This document shows, piece after piece, positions 6,947 to 16,595 of a stretch of 64,000 bases of DNA. The position numbers were made by a program, and so were the translations under genes. Where the stretch lies: contig NZ_FQZF01000003.1 in assembly GCF_900141905.1 (NCBI RefSeq), forward strand, positions 230,041 to 294,040. Reading direction: 5' to 3'. A model generated the notes under the pieces. It saw only the letters and a list, made by a program, of their open reading frames with translations, was not told the origin of the DNA and made no database searches. Each line of letters opens with the position of its first letter. Position 1 is the first letter of the stretch. This stretch comes from Muricoccus roseus. GTDB taxonomy: Bacteria; Pseudomonadota; Alphaproteobacteria; Acetobacterales; Acetobacteraceae.

Positions 6947-9900
6947 CTAGACCGCCCCCGCCTCCGCCAGCTCCACCGCGCGTCCCAGATCGACGCTGAG
7001 CAGCCGTGAGACCCCGCGTTCCTGCATCGTCACGCCGTAGAGCCGGTGCATCTTCGCCATGGTCAGCGGATGGTGGGTGACAACGAGGAAGCGCGTGCCG
7101 CCTTCCGTCATCGCCTCCAGCAGGTTGCACAGCCGCTCGACATTCGCGTCGTCCAGCGGCGCGTCCACCTCGTCGAGCACGCAGACCGGCGCCGGCTGGC
7201 ACTTGAACACGGCGAAAATGAGCGAAAGCGCCGTCAGCGCCTGCTCCCCGCCTGACAGCAGCGAGAGCGAGGAGAGCTTCTTGCCCGGCGGCTCGGCATA
7301 GATCTCCAGCCCGGCATCGAGGATATCGTCGGAGCCGACCAGCGCCAGATGCGCCCGGCCGCCGCCGAACAGGCGCGTGAACAGCGCGCGGAACTCGCCG
7401 TCCACCCGCTCGAACACGGCGCGCAGCCGCTCCCGCCCCTCGCGGTTCAGATGCCCGATGGAGCCGCGCAGCTTGGCGATGGCGTGGCCGATCTCCTCGC
7501 GTTCCTTCTCCAGGTTGGCCAGGCGCTCCTCCACCTCCGCCATCTCCACCTCGGCGCGGAGGTTGACGGGGCCCATCTCCTCGCGCTCGCGGGCCAGGCG
7601 CTCCGCCTTGCGGCGGGCCTTCTCCTCGGCGGCGTCGGACAGGTCCTCGGGCGGCTCGGGCAGCTCGGTATCCGGACCCAGCCGCTCCAGGATGCGGGTC
7701 GCGACCGAGCGTCCCTCATCCTCGGCACGGGCCGCGGCGCCGTCGGCGCGGGCCTGGGCCTCGCGGGCGGCGGCGAAGGCGGCATCGGCCAGGCGGCGGG
7801 CCTCGGCCGATTCGCGGGCTTCCGTCTCGGCGGCGGCCAGGGCCTGGGCGGCCTCGGCATGGGCGGCCTCCACCTCCGCCAGCATCCGGGCGGCGCTCGC
7901 CAGCAGCGCCGCGGCTTCCTCCGGCGCCTCGGCGGCGGCAGCGGCCTCGATGGCCGCGGCCTCCTGGCGCGCACTCAGCTCGATCAGCCGGGCGGCGGCA
8001 TCGGCCCGCCGGCCGGCCCAAGAGGCCGCTTCTTCCTCCAGCGCCGCGCGCCGTTCGGAAAGCCGCTCGGCCTCGGCCTCCAGCGCCAGCCGGGCGGCGC
8101 GGGCCTCGGCCTCCTCGCGCCGGGCCTCGGCCAGGGCCGTGCGGGCCGCCAGGGCCAGCGCGCGCGCCTGTTCGGGATCGGCGTTCCCCGCCCCGGCCTC
8201 CTCGACGGCGGCGCGGGTGGCCTCGGCCTCGGCGCGCTGCTCCGCCAGGCGGGCGATCTGCGGCTCCAGCGCAGCCAGCCGGCCCTCCGCCGCCGCCGCG
8301 CGGGCCGCGAGGGCGGATTGGGCGCTGCGCGCCGCATCCAGCCGGTTCTCCGCCGCGCGACGGGCCTGGCGGGCCGCTTCCTCGGCCGCCGTAGCATTCC
8401 GCAGCGCCGCCACGGCCGCATCCCGCGCGGCACGGGCGGCCGCGGCATCCGGCACGGCAGCCTGGGCGGCCTTCGCGGCGTCCAGCAGCGTCTCGGCCTC
8501 GGCACGCTCGGCCGCGGCCCGCTCCAGCGCGGGCGCCAGGGCGGTCAGCCGGCTATCGGCCAGCGCCGCGCTGGCGGCGAGGCGGGAGGCCTCCTGCCGC
8601 GCACGCCCCAACCGCGCCTCCGCCTCGCGCCGGGCGTTGCGGGCGGCCTGCTCGGCGGCCGATGCCGCGGCCTCGGCGGTCCTGGCGGCCTCGGCCCCGG
8701 CGCGGGCCGTGGCGAGGGCGGCCTCGGCCGCATCCCGGGCGGCTTCCCGCGCGCGCAGGCGGTTGCGCTGGCGCAGGCGCTCGGCCCCGGCGCTCGGCGC
8801 GCCCGGATTCGCCCCATGCCCGTCCCAGCGCCAGAAGCCGCCGCTACGGGCGACCAGCGCCTGGCCGGGCGCGAGCGTGGCCTGCATCGCCGGCCCGCGC
8901 GCCTCATCCTCGATCAACCCGATCTGCGATAGCGCCCTCGCCAGCTCCGGCGGCGCCTGGACGAGATCGGCGAGCGGCGTGGCCCCTTCCGGCAGGGGGC
9001 GCGGCCCATCCAGCGGCGGCAGGCTGCGCCAATGGCGCGGCGCCTTGGGGTCGGCCGGGGATTCCAGCGCCTCCCCGAAGGCCGCGCCCAGCGCGGCTTC
9101 CAGCCCCGGCGGCACGGCCACGGAATCGAGAATCGGCGCGGCCGTCCCGCTATCTCCGGCCCGCAAGAGGGCGGCGAGGCCCTGGGCCTCGGCAGCGGCG
9201 CGGGCACGGGTGGCGCCCGCCTCGGATTCAGCGGACCGCGCGCGGGAAAGGGCCGAGGCGGCGGCGGAACGGGCCAGTTCGGCATCGGTCAGCGCCTCCG
9301 CCGCGGCCTCGGCGGCCCGGGCGGCCTCGGCCTCCTCGCGGCGGGCGGCCTCCTGGCGCTCAGCCGGGATGCAGGCGGCCAGGGCCTGCTCATGCTCCCG
9401 CTTCAGCCGCTCATGGCCCTCGGTCGCGCGGCGGGCGCGCTCTGCGGCGGCCCGTGCGGCCTCGCGGGCGGCCGCTTCGTCGGCCTCGGCGGCGGCGGCG
9501 GCGCGACGGGCATCGGCCTCCGCGGCGGCCGCGGCGGCACGCGCCGCCTCGGCTCGCTCGAAGTCGCCGCGGGCGGTCGCCAGCGCGGCATCGGCATTCC
9601 CGGCCTCCGCCGCGGCGCTGGAAAGCGCCTCGGGCGAGACATTGGCCGCTCGCGCCTTGGCGCGCTCCTCCTCCAGCCGGGCCGATTCGGCCTCCAGCCG
9701 GCGCAGATTCGCCTCGGCGGCGCGGCGCGCATCCTGGAACCGCTCGAAGGCCAGCGCGGCCTCGGCGGCGGCCTCGGCCGCGCGCTCCGCCTCGGCCTCC
9801 GCCCCGCGGGCGGCATCCTCCGCCAGGGCGAGGCGCTCGGCCACCGCCTCGGCGCGGGCCGGCAGCCCGGCCAGCGTGGCCGCGATCTCCTGCGCCTCAG

Positions 9901-11170
9901 CCGTCAGCCGGGCCTCGGCGGTCTCGGCATCATGCACCACCGTGCTGGCATGGGCGTGGTCGGCCTGGATCTGGGCCAGGCGCCCCGCGGCGGCGTCCAG
10001 CGCGGCGCGGGCGCGGGCCTCGGCGGCGGCCAGCCCCTCGCCCTCCACCCGGCGGCGCTCCAGCGCGGTGCGGGCATGGGCCTCGGCGGCGCGGGGGCCG
10101 GGAAGCGCCATCTCGGCCGCATGGGCGCGGCGGGTGGCGGCCTCGGCGGCGGCCTCGGCGGCCTTGGTGGCGGCACGCGCGGCGTCCAGCGCATGGCGGG
10201 CCGAAAGCAGCTGCCCCTCGGCGCGGGCGGCCAGCAAGGCCATCCACTCCGCCTCGGCCGCGCGGGTCAGGCCGGAGAGGTTACGGTAGCGGGCGGCCTG
10301 GCGGGCCTGCTTCCGCAGGTTTTCCCGCTGCGTCTCCAGCTGGGTCCGCAGGTCGTCGGCGCGGGTGAGGTTGTTCTCGGCCTGGCGCAGCTTCAGCTCC
10401 GCCTCGTGCCGCCGCGCGCGGAGGCCGGCGGTGCCCGCCGCCTCCTCAAGCACGCCCCGCCGCTCCTCCGGCTTGGCGCCGATCAGCGCGGCGACGCGCC
10501 CCTGGCTGACCATGCCCGAGGCCCGGGCGCCGGAGCCGATATCGGCGAAGAGCGTCGCCACATCGCGCCCGCGCGCTTCCTTGCCGTTGATCCGGTAGCC
10601 CGTGCCGGCGCCACGCTCGATCCGGCGGGTGATCTCCAGCTCCGCCGCCTCGGCATTCGGGGGCGGGGCGAGGCCTGCGGCCTCCTCCAGGCTCAGGGTC
10701 ACCTCGGCTTGGTTGCGGCCGGCGCGGGTGGAGGTTCCGGCGAAGATGACGTCGTCCATCTCGCCGCCGCGCATGTGGCGGGCGTTGGATTCGCCCATGG
10801 CCCAGCGCAGGGCCTCCACGACATTCGACTTGCCGCAGCCATTGGGGCCCACGATGCCCGTCAGCCCCGGGAGCACCTCCACCGTGGTGGCCTCGGCGAA
10901 GGACTTGAAACCGGCGATCCGAAGGCGGGAGAGGGTGGCGGTGCGCGGCTTGCGCGGACCGTCCTCCTCCTCCGGAGCCCCCTCCCCATCCGCCCCGGCC
11001 ACCGCTTCGGAAGCCGCGGCTTCGGCAGCGGCGGCTTCGGCGGCGGGGGACCCGGGCGCCCCGCCCTCGGCGGCAGGCGCGGCCCCCTTCGCCGCGGGGT
11101 CGGCCGCCGCCTCCCCCGCCGGGCTTTCCAGGGCCTCGGCCCCGGCCATCTCGACGGGGTTGTTGTCCAT
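6947..11170 (-). CDS. smc: Chromosome segregation ATPase SMC
   Basis: Core of the SMC-ScpAB condensin that compacts and separates replicated chromosomes. At 1407 residues it is longer than the usual 1150-1200. After an Ala/Glu/Gly-rich extension of about 78 residues comes the head half LSRLRIAGFKSF with Walker A GPNGCGKS at 108-115. Two very alanine-rich coiled-coil arms flank a hinge at roughly 670-790. The C-terminal head has the signature LLSGGEQALTALSL near 1300 and Walker B VCVLDEVDAPLDD near 1330. The start is fixed by a TGATG overlap with the upstream dsbA-like gene. The coiled coils produce long spurious open frames on the other strand. Confidence 0.96.
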   Translation of the reverse strand: MDNNPVEMAGAEALESPAGEAAADPAAKGAAPAAEGGAPGSPAAEAAAAEAAASEAVAGADGEGAPEEEDGPRKPRTATLSRLRIAGFKSFAEATTVEVLPGLTGIVGPNGCGKSNVVEALRWAMGESNARHMRGGEMDDVIFAGTSTRAGRNQAEVTLSLEEAAGLAPPPNAEAAELEITRRIERGAGTGYRINGKEARGRDVATLFADIGSGARASGMVSQGRVAALIGAKPEERRGVLEEAAGTAGLRARRHEAELKLRQAENNLTRADDLRTQLETQRENLRKQARQAARYRNLSGLTRAAEAEWMALLAARAEGQLLSARHALDAARAATKAAEAAAEAATRRAHAAEMALPGPRAAEAHARTALERRRVEGEGLAAAEARARAALDAAAGRLAQIQADHAHASTVVHDAETAEARLTAEAQEIAATLAGLPARAEAVAERLALAEDAARGAEAEAERAAEAAAEAALAFERFQDARRAAEANLRRLEAESARLEEERAKARAANVSPEALSSAAAEAGNADAALATARGDFERAEAARAAAAAAEADARRAAAAAEADEAAAREAARAAAERARRATEGHERLKREHEQALAACIPAERQEAARREEAEAARAAEAAAEALTDAELARSAAASALSRARSAESEAGATRARAAAEAQGLAALLRAGDSGTAAPILDSVAVPPGLEAALGAAFGEALESPADPKAPRHWRSLPPLDGPRPLPEGATPLADLVQAPPELARALSQIGLIEDEARGPAMQATLAPGQALVARSGGFWRWDGHGANPGAPSAGAERLRQRNRLRAREAARDAAEAALATARAGAEAARTAEAAASAAEQAARNARREAEARLGRARQEASRLAASAALADSRLTALAPALERAAAERAEAETLLDAAKAAQAAVPDAAAARAARDAAVAALRNATAAEEAARQARRAAENRLDAARSAQSALAARAAAAEGRLAALEPQIARLAEQRAEAEATRAAVEEAGAGNADPEQARALALAARTALAEARREEAEARAARLALEAEAERLSERRAALEEEAASWAGRRADAAARLIELSARQEAAAIEAAAAAEAPEEAAALLASAARMLAEVEAAHAEAAQALAAAETEARESAEARRLADAAFAAAREAQARADGAAARAEDEGRSVATRILERLGPDTELPEPPEDLSDAAEEKARRKAERLAREREEMGPVNLRAEVEMAEVEERLANLEKEREEIGHAIAKLRGSIGHLNREGRERLRAVFERVDGEFRALFTRLFGGGRAHLALVGSDDILDAGLEIYAEPPGKKLSSLSLLSGGEQALTALSLIFAVFKCQPAPVCVLDEVDAPLDDANVERLCNLLEAMTEGGTRFLVVTHHPLTMAKMHRLYGVTMQERGVSRLLSVDLGRAVELAEAGAV

Positions 11171-11787
11171 CAGCTGCCGGAGACGCCCGCCAGCTCGGCG
11201 AAGCGCTCATAGGTCAGGCTGCCGGGGCTCGGGCGGCCGTTGAACACGAAGGTCGGGGTGGAGCTCACCTGATGCTCCTGCTGCCCCTTCATGCGCATCT
11301 CCAGGATGCCGCGCTGCAGGGCCTGGTCGGCCAGCGCCGCGTCCACCTGCGCGCGGCTCATCCCGGCCAGCGCCGCCACCTTGGCGATCTCGCCGATATT
11401 GTCGGCGCCGCGCGCGAAGGCCCAGCGATCCTGCGAGGTGAAGAGGGCGCTCACGAAGCCCTCATAGCGCTCCGCCGGAAGGGAGCGGGCGACGACGGCG
11501 GCGGCCAGGGCCAGCTGGTCCAGCGGGAAGTCGCGCCATACCAGGCGCAGCTTGCCCGCCTCCACCAGCCGAGATTTCACCTGAGGCCAGGTCTGGTTGT
11601 GGAAGGCCGCGCAATGGGAGCAGGTGAGGGAGAAATACTCGATCACCGTCACAGGCGCGTCCGCCCGGCCCGCCGAGCGCTCGCCCAGGCGGGGGTCGGC
11701 CGCGTTGCTTCCCTGCGCCAGCGCCAGGCCGGGGGCAAGGGCGAGCATGGGAGTGGCCAGGAAGAGGTGGCGGCGGGCGATGCTCAT
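11170..11787 (-). CDS. DsbA family thiol-disulfide oxidoreductase
   Basis: Periplasmic thioredoxin-fold protein of 205 residues. An N-terminal signal (residues 1-25, ending ALAQG) precedes the domain. The active site is Cys56-Ser-His-Cys59 in YFSLTCSHCAAFH, and a cis-proline loop STPTF is near residue 183. It most likely oxidises or isomerises disulfides in exported proteins. It is the middle gene of a tight operon: its ATG overlaps the dciA stop by ATGA and its stop overlaps the smc start. This dciA-dsbA-smc order opposite mutY is common in alphaproteobacteria. Confidence 0.92.
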   Translation of the reverse strand: MSIARRHLFLATPMLALAPGLALAQGSNAADPRLGERSAGRADAPVTVIEYFSLTCSHCAAFHNQTWPQVKSRLVEAGKLRLVWRDFPLDQLALAAAVVARSLPAERYEGFVSALFTSQDRWAFARGADNIGEIAKVAALAGMSRAQVDAALADQALQRGILEMRMKGQQEHQVSSTPTFVFNGRPSPGSLTYERFAELAGVSGS

Positions 11788-12470
11788 CGGTCCGGGAATT
11801 CCGTCCTGTTTCGGCTGTCGGGGTGTCGCGTCTCGGGGGCTCGATAGACCCCGCGCGCCAATCTTGCCAGCGCATCCCGCAGTTCGGGGCTACCGACCGT
11901 ATCCAGCGCGCCACGAACGGTTTCGGGAAGCGGCGCGGCCGCCAGGCGCCGAACGGCGGCCGGCACGGCGGGCGCCTGCTGGACGAATCGGAGCGTCTGC
12001 ACCGTCACGGAGCCCAGCGCCGCATTCACCCGGCTGATGAGCTGAGGCGCCAGATGCTGCAGCTCCATCGCCACCGGGCCGGAGCAGCCGATGGTCAGCG
12101 TGCCCGCGGTCAGCCGCTTCGGCACCGTCACGGCGGCGATGGCGGGGCCGACCACCCCCGCCCAGTCGGCCATCAGCAGGGCGCCCGCCGGGCTGCGCTT
12201 CTTGAAGGCGGGGCGGGTCAGGCGCGGGATGAAGCCCCCCAGCGGCCGCAGGCCCAGATCGGGCCGGCGCGGATCCAGCATCGCCGCCGGGCGGGCGGAA
12301 GCCGCGCCGGCCTCGGCCCCTCCAGCGTTCGATGCCGGGGGCTTCGCCGCCGGGCCTTCCGCCGACGCCTTGGCGGGAACCGCGCGGCGCGCGCGCGCGC
12401 GCATGGCGGTCGGGGGGCTTGCCTCCGCCCCCGTCCCGCCCTCCCTTGCTCCCGTTTTGCCAGCCGCCAT
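11784..12470 (-). CDS. DUF721/DciA family protein
   Basis: 228-residue protein with a disordered Ala/Pro/Arg-rich N-terminus and a DUF721 domain from about residue 78. Key blocks are DWAGVVGPAIAAVTVPKRL, TLTIGCSGPVAMELQHLAP and LISRVNAALG. DciA proteins load or stimulate the replicative helicase DnaB in bacteria lacking DnaC. The ATG at 12470 has a GGGGGAG site. Its 5' end overlaps that proposed for mutY on the opposite strand by 67 bp. It heads the operon with dsbA and smc. Confidence 0.87.
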   Translation of the reverse strand: MAAGKTGAREGGTGAEASPPTAMRARARRAVPAKASAEGPAAKPPASNAGGAEAGAASARPAAMLDPRRPDLGLRPLGGFIPRLTRPAFKKRSPAGALLMADWAGVVGPAIAAVTVPKRLTAGTLTIGCSGPVAMELQHLAPQLISRVNAALGSVTVQTLRFVQQAPAVPAAVRRLAAAPLPETVRGALDTVGSPELRDALARLARGVYRAPETRHPDSRNRTEFPDR

Positions 12471-13614
12471 TCCCACTCCCCCGCCCGCCGGCCCGCTCCT
12501 GGCCTGGTATGACCGCCACCGCCGCACCCTGCCCTGGCGCGCCGGCCCGGCCACGGGCGCGATGCCAGGCGAGCCCGATCCATACCGCATCTGGCTCTCG
12601 GAGGTGATGCTTCAGCAGACCACCGTGGCCGCGGTGGGCCCGCGCTACGCCCGCTTCCTCGCCCGCTTCCCGGATGTCCAGGCACTGGCCGAGGCACCCT
12701 GGGAGGATGTGGCGGCCGAATGGGCCGGGCTGGGCTACTATGCCCGGGCCAGGAACCTGCACGCCGCCGCCAAGGCCGTCGCCGGGCGCGGCGGCTTCCC
12801 GGATACGGAGGCCGGCCTTCGCGAGTTGCCGGGCATCGGCGCCTATACCGCTGCCGCCATCGCCGCCATCGCCTTCGGCCGCCCGACCGTGCCGGTGGAT
12901 GGCAATGTGGAACGGGTGGTGGCGCGGCTCCTGGCCATCCGCGAGCCCCTGCCCGGCGCGCGGCGGCTGATCGCCCCCATCGCGGCCCGATTCATGGAGC
13001 AGGCCGAGCCGCGCGCCCGCCCCGGCGACTTCGTGCAGGCGCTGTTCGACCTCGGCGCCACCCTCTGCACCCCCCGGCGCCCGGCCTGCGCCCTCTGCCC
13101 CTGGCGGGGGGACTGCGAGGCCCAGCGGCAGGGGATCCAGGAGAGCCTGCCGGCGAAGACGCCCAAGGCGGCGCGAAAGCAGCGCCACGGGCTGCACTTC
13201 CTCGCCCGGGACCCCGCCGGGCGCCTGCTGTTGCGCCACCGGCCGCCCGAGGGGCTGCTGGGCGGGATGCTGGAAATTCCCGGCGCGCCCTGGCGGGAGG
13301 CGCCCTGGAGCCTGGAGGAAGCCCTGCCCCACGCCCCCCTGCCCGGCCTGGCCTGGGCCCTGCGGCCGGGCCTGGCGCATCATGGCTTCACCCATATGGA
13401 CCTCGACATGCGCCTGGCCGAAGCATCCGCGCCGGCCGGGCCCGCCCCGCCGGGCATGGGCTGGATGGAACCCGCGGTGGCCCTGGCCGCCCTGCCCACC
13501 GCCATTCGCCGCCTGCTTCCCCTGGCCGATCCCCCGCTTGCCGAAGGGCCGGAGCCCATGGCAAGCCGCCCTTCCGGAGCGCGAGGCGCCCGGAAGAAGG
13601 GAATTCGAGCATGA
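12403..13614 (+). CDS. mutY: A/G-specific adenine DNA glycosylase
   Basis: Removes adenine opposite 8-oxoguanine. With the ATG at 12403 the protein has 403 residues. It shows WYDRHRRTLPWR, the catalytic Glu67 in SEVMLQQT, a helix-hairpin-helix ELPGIGAYTAAAI, the catalytic Asp166 in VPVDGNVERV, and a 4Fe-4S cluster Cys222-X6-Cys229-X2-Cys232-X5-Cys238. A C-terminal Nudix-like domain for 8-oxoG recognition follows (GGMLEIPGAPW). The start is uncertain: a TTG at 12457 is possible, since only the residues after about 30 are conserved. The stop overlaps bioY by ATGA. Confidence 0.93.
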   Translation: MAVGGLASAPVPPSLAPVLPAAIPTPPPAGPLLAWYDRHRRTLPWRAGPATGAMPGEPDPYRIWLSEVMLQQTTVAAVGPRYARFLARFPDVQALAEAPWEDVAAEWAGLGYYARARNLHAAAKAVAGRGGFPDTEAGLRELPGIGAYTAAAIAAIAFGRPTVPVDGNVERVVARLLAIREPLPGARRLIAPIAARFMEQAEPRARPGDFVQALFDLGATLCTPRRPACALCPWRGDCEAQRQGIQESLPAKTPKAARKQRHGLHFLARDPAGRLLLRHRPPEGLLGGMLEIPGAPWREAPWSLEEALPHAPLPGLAWALRPGLAHHGFTHMDLDMRLAEASAPAGPAPPGMGWMEPAVALAALPTAIRRLLPLADPPLAEGPEPMASRPSGARGARKKGIRA

Positions 13615-14132
13615 ACGCCATCCAGGGATTCGCCGCGCGGCCGGCACTCCGCTTCTGGTCGATGGCCCTGATGGGCTCCGCCGTGCTGGCGGCCTCGGCG
13701 CAGGTGAGCCTGCCCATGTGGCCGGTGCCCGCCACGCTGCAGACCCTGGCCGTGCTGCTGCTCGGCGCGCTGGGCGGCTCGCGCATGGGCGCCGCAGCCG
13801 TGCTGCTCTACCTGGCCGAGGGCGCGCTGGGCCTGCCGGTCTTCGCCCATGGCACCGCCGGCCCCGCCGTGCTGATGGGCCCGACCGCCGGCTTCCTGCT
13901 CGGCTTCGTCGCCTCGGCCTGGATCGCGGGCCTGGCCGGGCGCGGCGCGCTGCGCCAGGGCCTGGTGCTGACCGCCGCCCATCTCGCCGTCTTCGTGCCG
14001 GGCGTGCTCTGGCTCTCCACCTTCACCGGGCTGGAGAAGGCCTGGATGGCCGGCTTCCTCCTCTTCGTGCCGGGCACGGCGGTGAAGACGGCCCTCGCCT
14101 TCGCCACGCTGCGGGCGCTGCGCCGGGGCTGA
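13611..14132 (+). CDS. bioY: Biotin transporter BioY (ECF S component)
   Basis: 173-residue membrane protein with about six hydrophobic segments. Family blocks are AQVSLPMWPVPATLQTLAVL, LLYLAEGALGLPVF, GPTAGFLLGFVASAWI and a C-terminal FVPGTAVKTALA. BioY is the substrate-binding part of biotin ECF transporters; bioM and bioN are not next to it, and solitary BioY is common and may work alone or with shared ECF modules. It is translationally coupled to mutY and followed by a strong terminator. The pairing with mutY does not suggest a shared pathway. Confidence 0.92.
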   Translation: MNAIQGFAARPALRFWSMALMGSAVLAASAQVSLPMWPVPATLQTLAVLLLGALGGSRMGAAAVLLYLAEGALGLPVFAHGTAGPAVLMGPTAGFLLGFVASAWIAGLAGRGALRQGLVLTAAHLAVFVPGVLWLSTFTGLEKAWMAGFLLFVPGTAVKTALAFATLRALRRG

Positions 14133-14159
14133 TCCCGGCACCATCGAAGCGCGGTTGAA

Positions 14160-14189
14160 CCGCCCGCCCCGGCTTCCCGGGGCGGGCGG
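14160..14189 (+). terminator. Intrinsic terminator after bioY
   Basis: A 13-bp perfect stem CCGCCCGCCCCGG with a CTTC tetraloop is followed by CTTCCGTTT. It lies 27 bp after the bioY stop and ends the mutY-bioY transcript. Confidence 0.85.
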
Positions 14190-14393
14190 CTTCCGTTTCG
14201 GGCCTCGCGCCCCGGCCGCCATCGGCATGGCCGGCCATGACGAGCATCATCTTCACAGGATGCTTATCGATTCGAAGGCAGACTCAGTGGGGGGCGGCGT
14301 GCATAGTTGCGCCGCCACCAGGTTTGACCCCCTACGATCCCTGCCGGAGAATATCCTCCCGCGCAGAAGCGAAGGAGCAGGACGATCACCGCC

Positions 14394-16574
14394 ATGCAGC
14401 CCGCCGGCGAGAACGACACACCGGGCAGGACAGGCGAAGAGGCGGCGCGCCAACTGGCCGTGGCGGCCTACCAGGCCTCAGGCGTCGAGCCGGGCGCGGA
14501 TCTGGACCAGATCGCCGAGATGGCGGCGAACATCTTCGAGGCGCCGATGGCGCTGATCAACCTGCTCACGGCGAATGAGCTTCTCGTCGTCGCGCGCCAT
14601 GGCTGCTCGTTCCAGAGCGTGCCCCGACAGATCTCCTTCTGCACGCACACGATCCAGCACGATGCCGTGCTCGTCGTGCCCGACACGGCGAGCGACATCC
14701 GCTTCGCGCGCAACCCGCTGGTGACCGAGGGGCCCACCATCCGCTTCTATGCCGGTGCGCCGCTCGTCAGCCCTCTGGGCGGGCACCGGATCGGCACGGT
14801 CTGCATCCTCGACACGAAGCCCCGCCCGCCGCTGGACGAGCGGCAGCGGAACCTGCTGCAGAGCCTCGCCGCGATGGTGATGGACCGCATGGAGATGCGC
14901 CGGCTGGACGGCGCACGCCGCGACGGGCTCGCGCGCTTCTCCCGCGTGACGGCGGCTCTGCCGAGCGCGGTGATCTGCGCCGACGACGCCGGCCGCGTGA
15001 CCCATTGGAACGAGGCGGCGGAACGCCTCTTCGGCTGGACGGCCGAGGAGGCCGTCGGCGGGCCGGCCGACCGCATCCTCCCCGCGTCGGACCGCGCCTC
15101 CCACGCCGCGCGCCTGCTGCGCCTGTCCGAAACCGGCGGCTCGCCGAACCATGCGCCGATCGAGGTCACCGTGCAGCGCCGCGACGGCGGCGTCTTCCTG
15201 GCGGAGATGACGCTGGCCTGCTGGCGGGAGGGTAACGGGCACATGGCCTCGGCCGCCATCCTGAGGGACGTGACCCAGCGGCGCCAGGCCGAGCGCCGCC
15301 TGCGCCACCTGGCACATCACGACCCCCTGACCGGCCTCGCCAACCGCGTGCTGCTCTCTGAGGCGCTCCAGCGCTCGCCGCGTTCCAGCCCCTGCTCCCT
15401 GATCCTGCTGGACCTGGACGGGCTGAAGCATGTGAACGACGCCTTCGGCCATGAGGTGGGCGATGCGCTGCTCCAGGAAGCCGCCACGCTGATGGAGCGC
15501 TGCCTCGACCGGCGCGGGCTCCTCGCGCGGCTGGGCGGGGATGAGTTCGCGGTGCTGCTGCGGGGCGACGCAGCCATGGCCGCCGCCATCGAAGCCGAGC
15601 TGCGCGAAACCCTCGCCACCGAGTCCTTCCGGCTGCGGGACCGCAACTTCCGCCTCCTCGCCAATACCGGCTACGCCACCGCGCCCGGGCTGCAGGCCGA
15701 TACGCTGCTCGCCAATGCCGACCTCGCCCTGCATCGCGCCAAGGCCCAGGGCAGTGGCACCGGCCTGGCCTACCAGCCGGCGATGCGGGCCGAATACCAG
15801 GCGCGGCGCACGCTCGAGGAAGAGCTGGAGCGCGCGGTGGAGAACGGGGAATTTACCCTGTTCTACCAGCCGCAGATCCGCCTGGCAGATGGCCGGATGA
15901 CAGGGGCGGAGGCGCTGCTGCGCTGGCACCATCCCAGCCGTGGCCTGCTCGCCCCCGGCGCCTTCCTGCATGTGCTGGAGGCGAGCCCCCTGGCGGGCCG
16001 CGTCGGCGACTGGGCGCTCGACCAGGCCTGCCGCCAGGGCGCTGCCTGGCGCGGCGCGGGGCTTCCGCTTCGGATTGGCGTCAATCTCTTCGCCGAACAG
16101 CTCCGCCTCAGCGGCCTGGACGGAAAGGTGGAGGCCGCGCTGCGGCGGCACGGGCTGCCCCCCACGGCGCTGGAACTGGAGCTGACCGAGACGATCGTGC
16201 TGCGGAAGGCCGATTCGCAGCTGGAGCCGCTGCGCCGGTTGCACGCCATGGGCACCGGCATCGCCCTCGACGATTTCGGCACCGGCTACGCCTCGCTCTC
16301 CACACTCAAGCGCTTCCCCCTCACCCGGCTGAAGATCGACCGCAGCTTCGTCACCGAGATCGCGACCGACCGGCATGACGGCGCCATCGTGGAGGCGCTG
16401 CTCTCCCTCGGCCGGAACCTGGGGCTGGAGGTCATCGCCGAGGGAATCGAGACCGTGGAGCAGGAGGCCGCGCTGCGCGGCCGCGGATGCGAGGCCGGGC
16501 AGGGTTACCTCTACGGCCAGCCGATGCCGCCCGATGAGCTGCTGGCCCTCGCCCAGGCGCGCCACGCGGCCTGA
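14394..16574 (+). CDS. Bifunctional cyclic-di-GMP protein with GAF-PAS-GGDEF-EAL domains
   Basis: 726-residue cytoplasmic signalling protein with no membrane segment. The order is GAF (about 20-175), PAS (about 185-300, VTHWNEAAERLFGW), GGDEF (about 305-475) and EAL (about 480-725). The cyclase motif is intact (RLGGDEFAVLL near residue 381). The phosphodiesterase motif EALLRWHHP near 504 and downstream ALDDFGTGYASL, KIDRSF and AEGIET are also intact. Both making and breaking of c-di-GMP are therefore possible, with GAF and PAS as sensors. It is preceded by a 204-bp gap after the bioY terminator and stands alone. Confidence 0.95.
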   Translation: MQPAGENDTPGRTGEEAARQLAVAAYQASGVEPGADLDQIAEMAANIFEAPMALINLLTANELLVVARHGCSFQSVPRQISFCTHTIQHDAVLVVPDTASDIRFARNPLVTEGPTIRFYAGAPLVSPLGGHRIGTVCILDTKPRPPLDERQRNLLQSLAAMVMDRMEMRRLDGARRDGLARFSRVTAALPSAVICADDAGRVTHWNEAAERLFGWTAEEAVGGPADRILPASDRASHAARLLRLSETGGSPNHAPIEVTVQRRDGGVFLAEMTLACWREGNGHMASAAILRDVTQRRQAERRLRHLAHHDPLTGLANRVLLSEALQRSPRSSPCSLILLDLDGLKHVNDAFGHEVGDALLQEAATLMERCLDRRGLLARLGGDEFAVLLRGDAAMAAAIEAELRETLATESFRLRDRNFRLLANTGYATAPGLQADTLLANADLALHRAKAQGSGTGLAYQPAMRAEYQARRTLEEELERAVENGEFTLFYQPQIRLADGRMTGAEALLRWHHPSRGLLAPGAFLHVLEASPLAGRVGDWALDQACRQGAAWRGAGLPLRIGVNLFAEQLRLSGLDGKVEAALRRHGLPPTALELELTETIVLRKADSQLEPLRRLHAMGTGIALDDFGTGYASLSTLKRFPLTRLKIDRSFVTEIATDRHDGAIVEALLSLGRNLGLEVIAEGIETVEQEAALRGRGCEAGQGYLYGQPMPPDELLALAQARHAA

Positions 16575-16595
16575 CGCGCAGCGGCGCGGCCAAGG

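Noticed and set aside
7377..10289. 970-codon open frame on the plus strand opposite smc, rich in Ala, Ser and Arg
   Set aside because: It mirrors the alanine-rich coiled coils of SMC; GC-biased third positions keep antisense frames open. No domain or ribosome-binding site.
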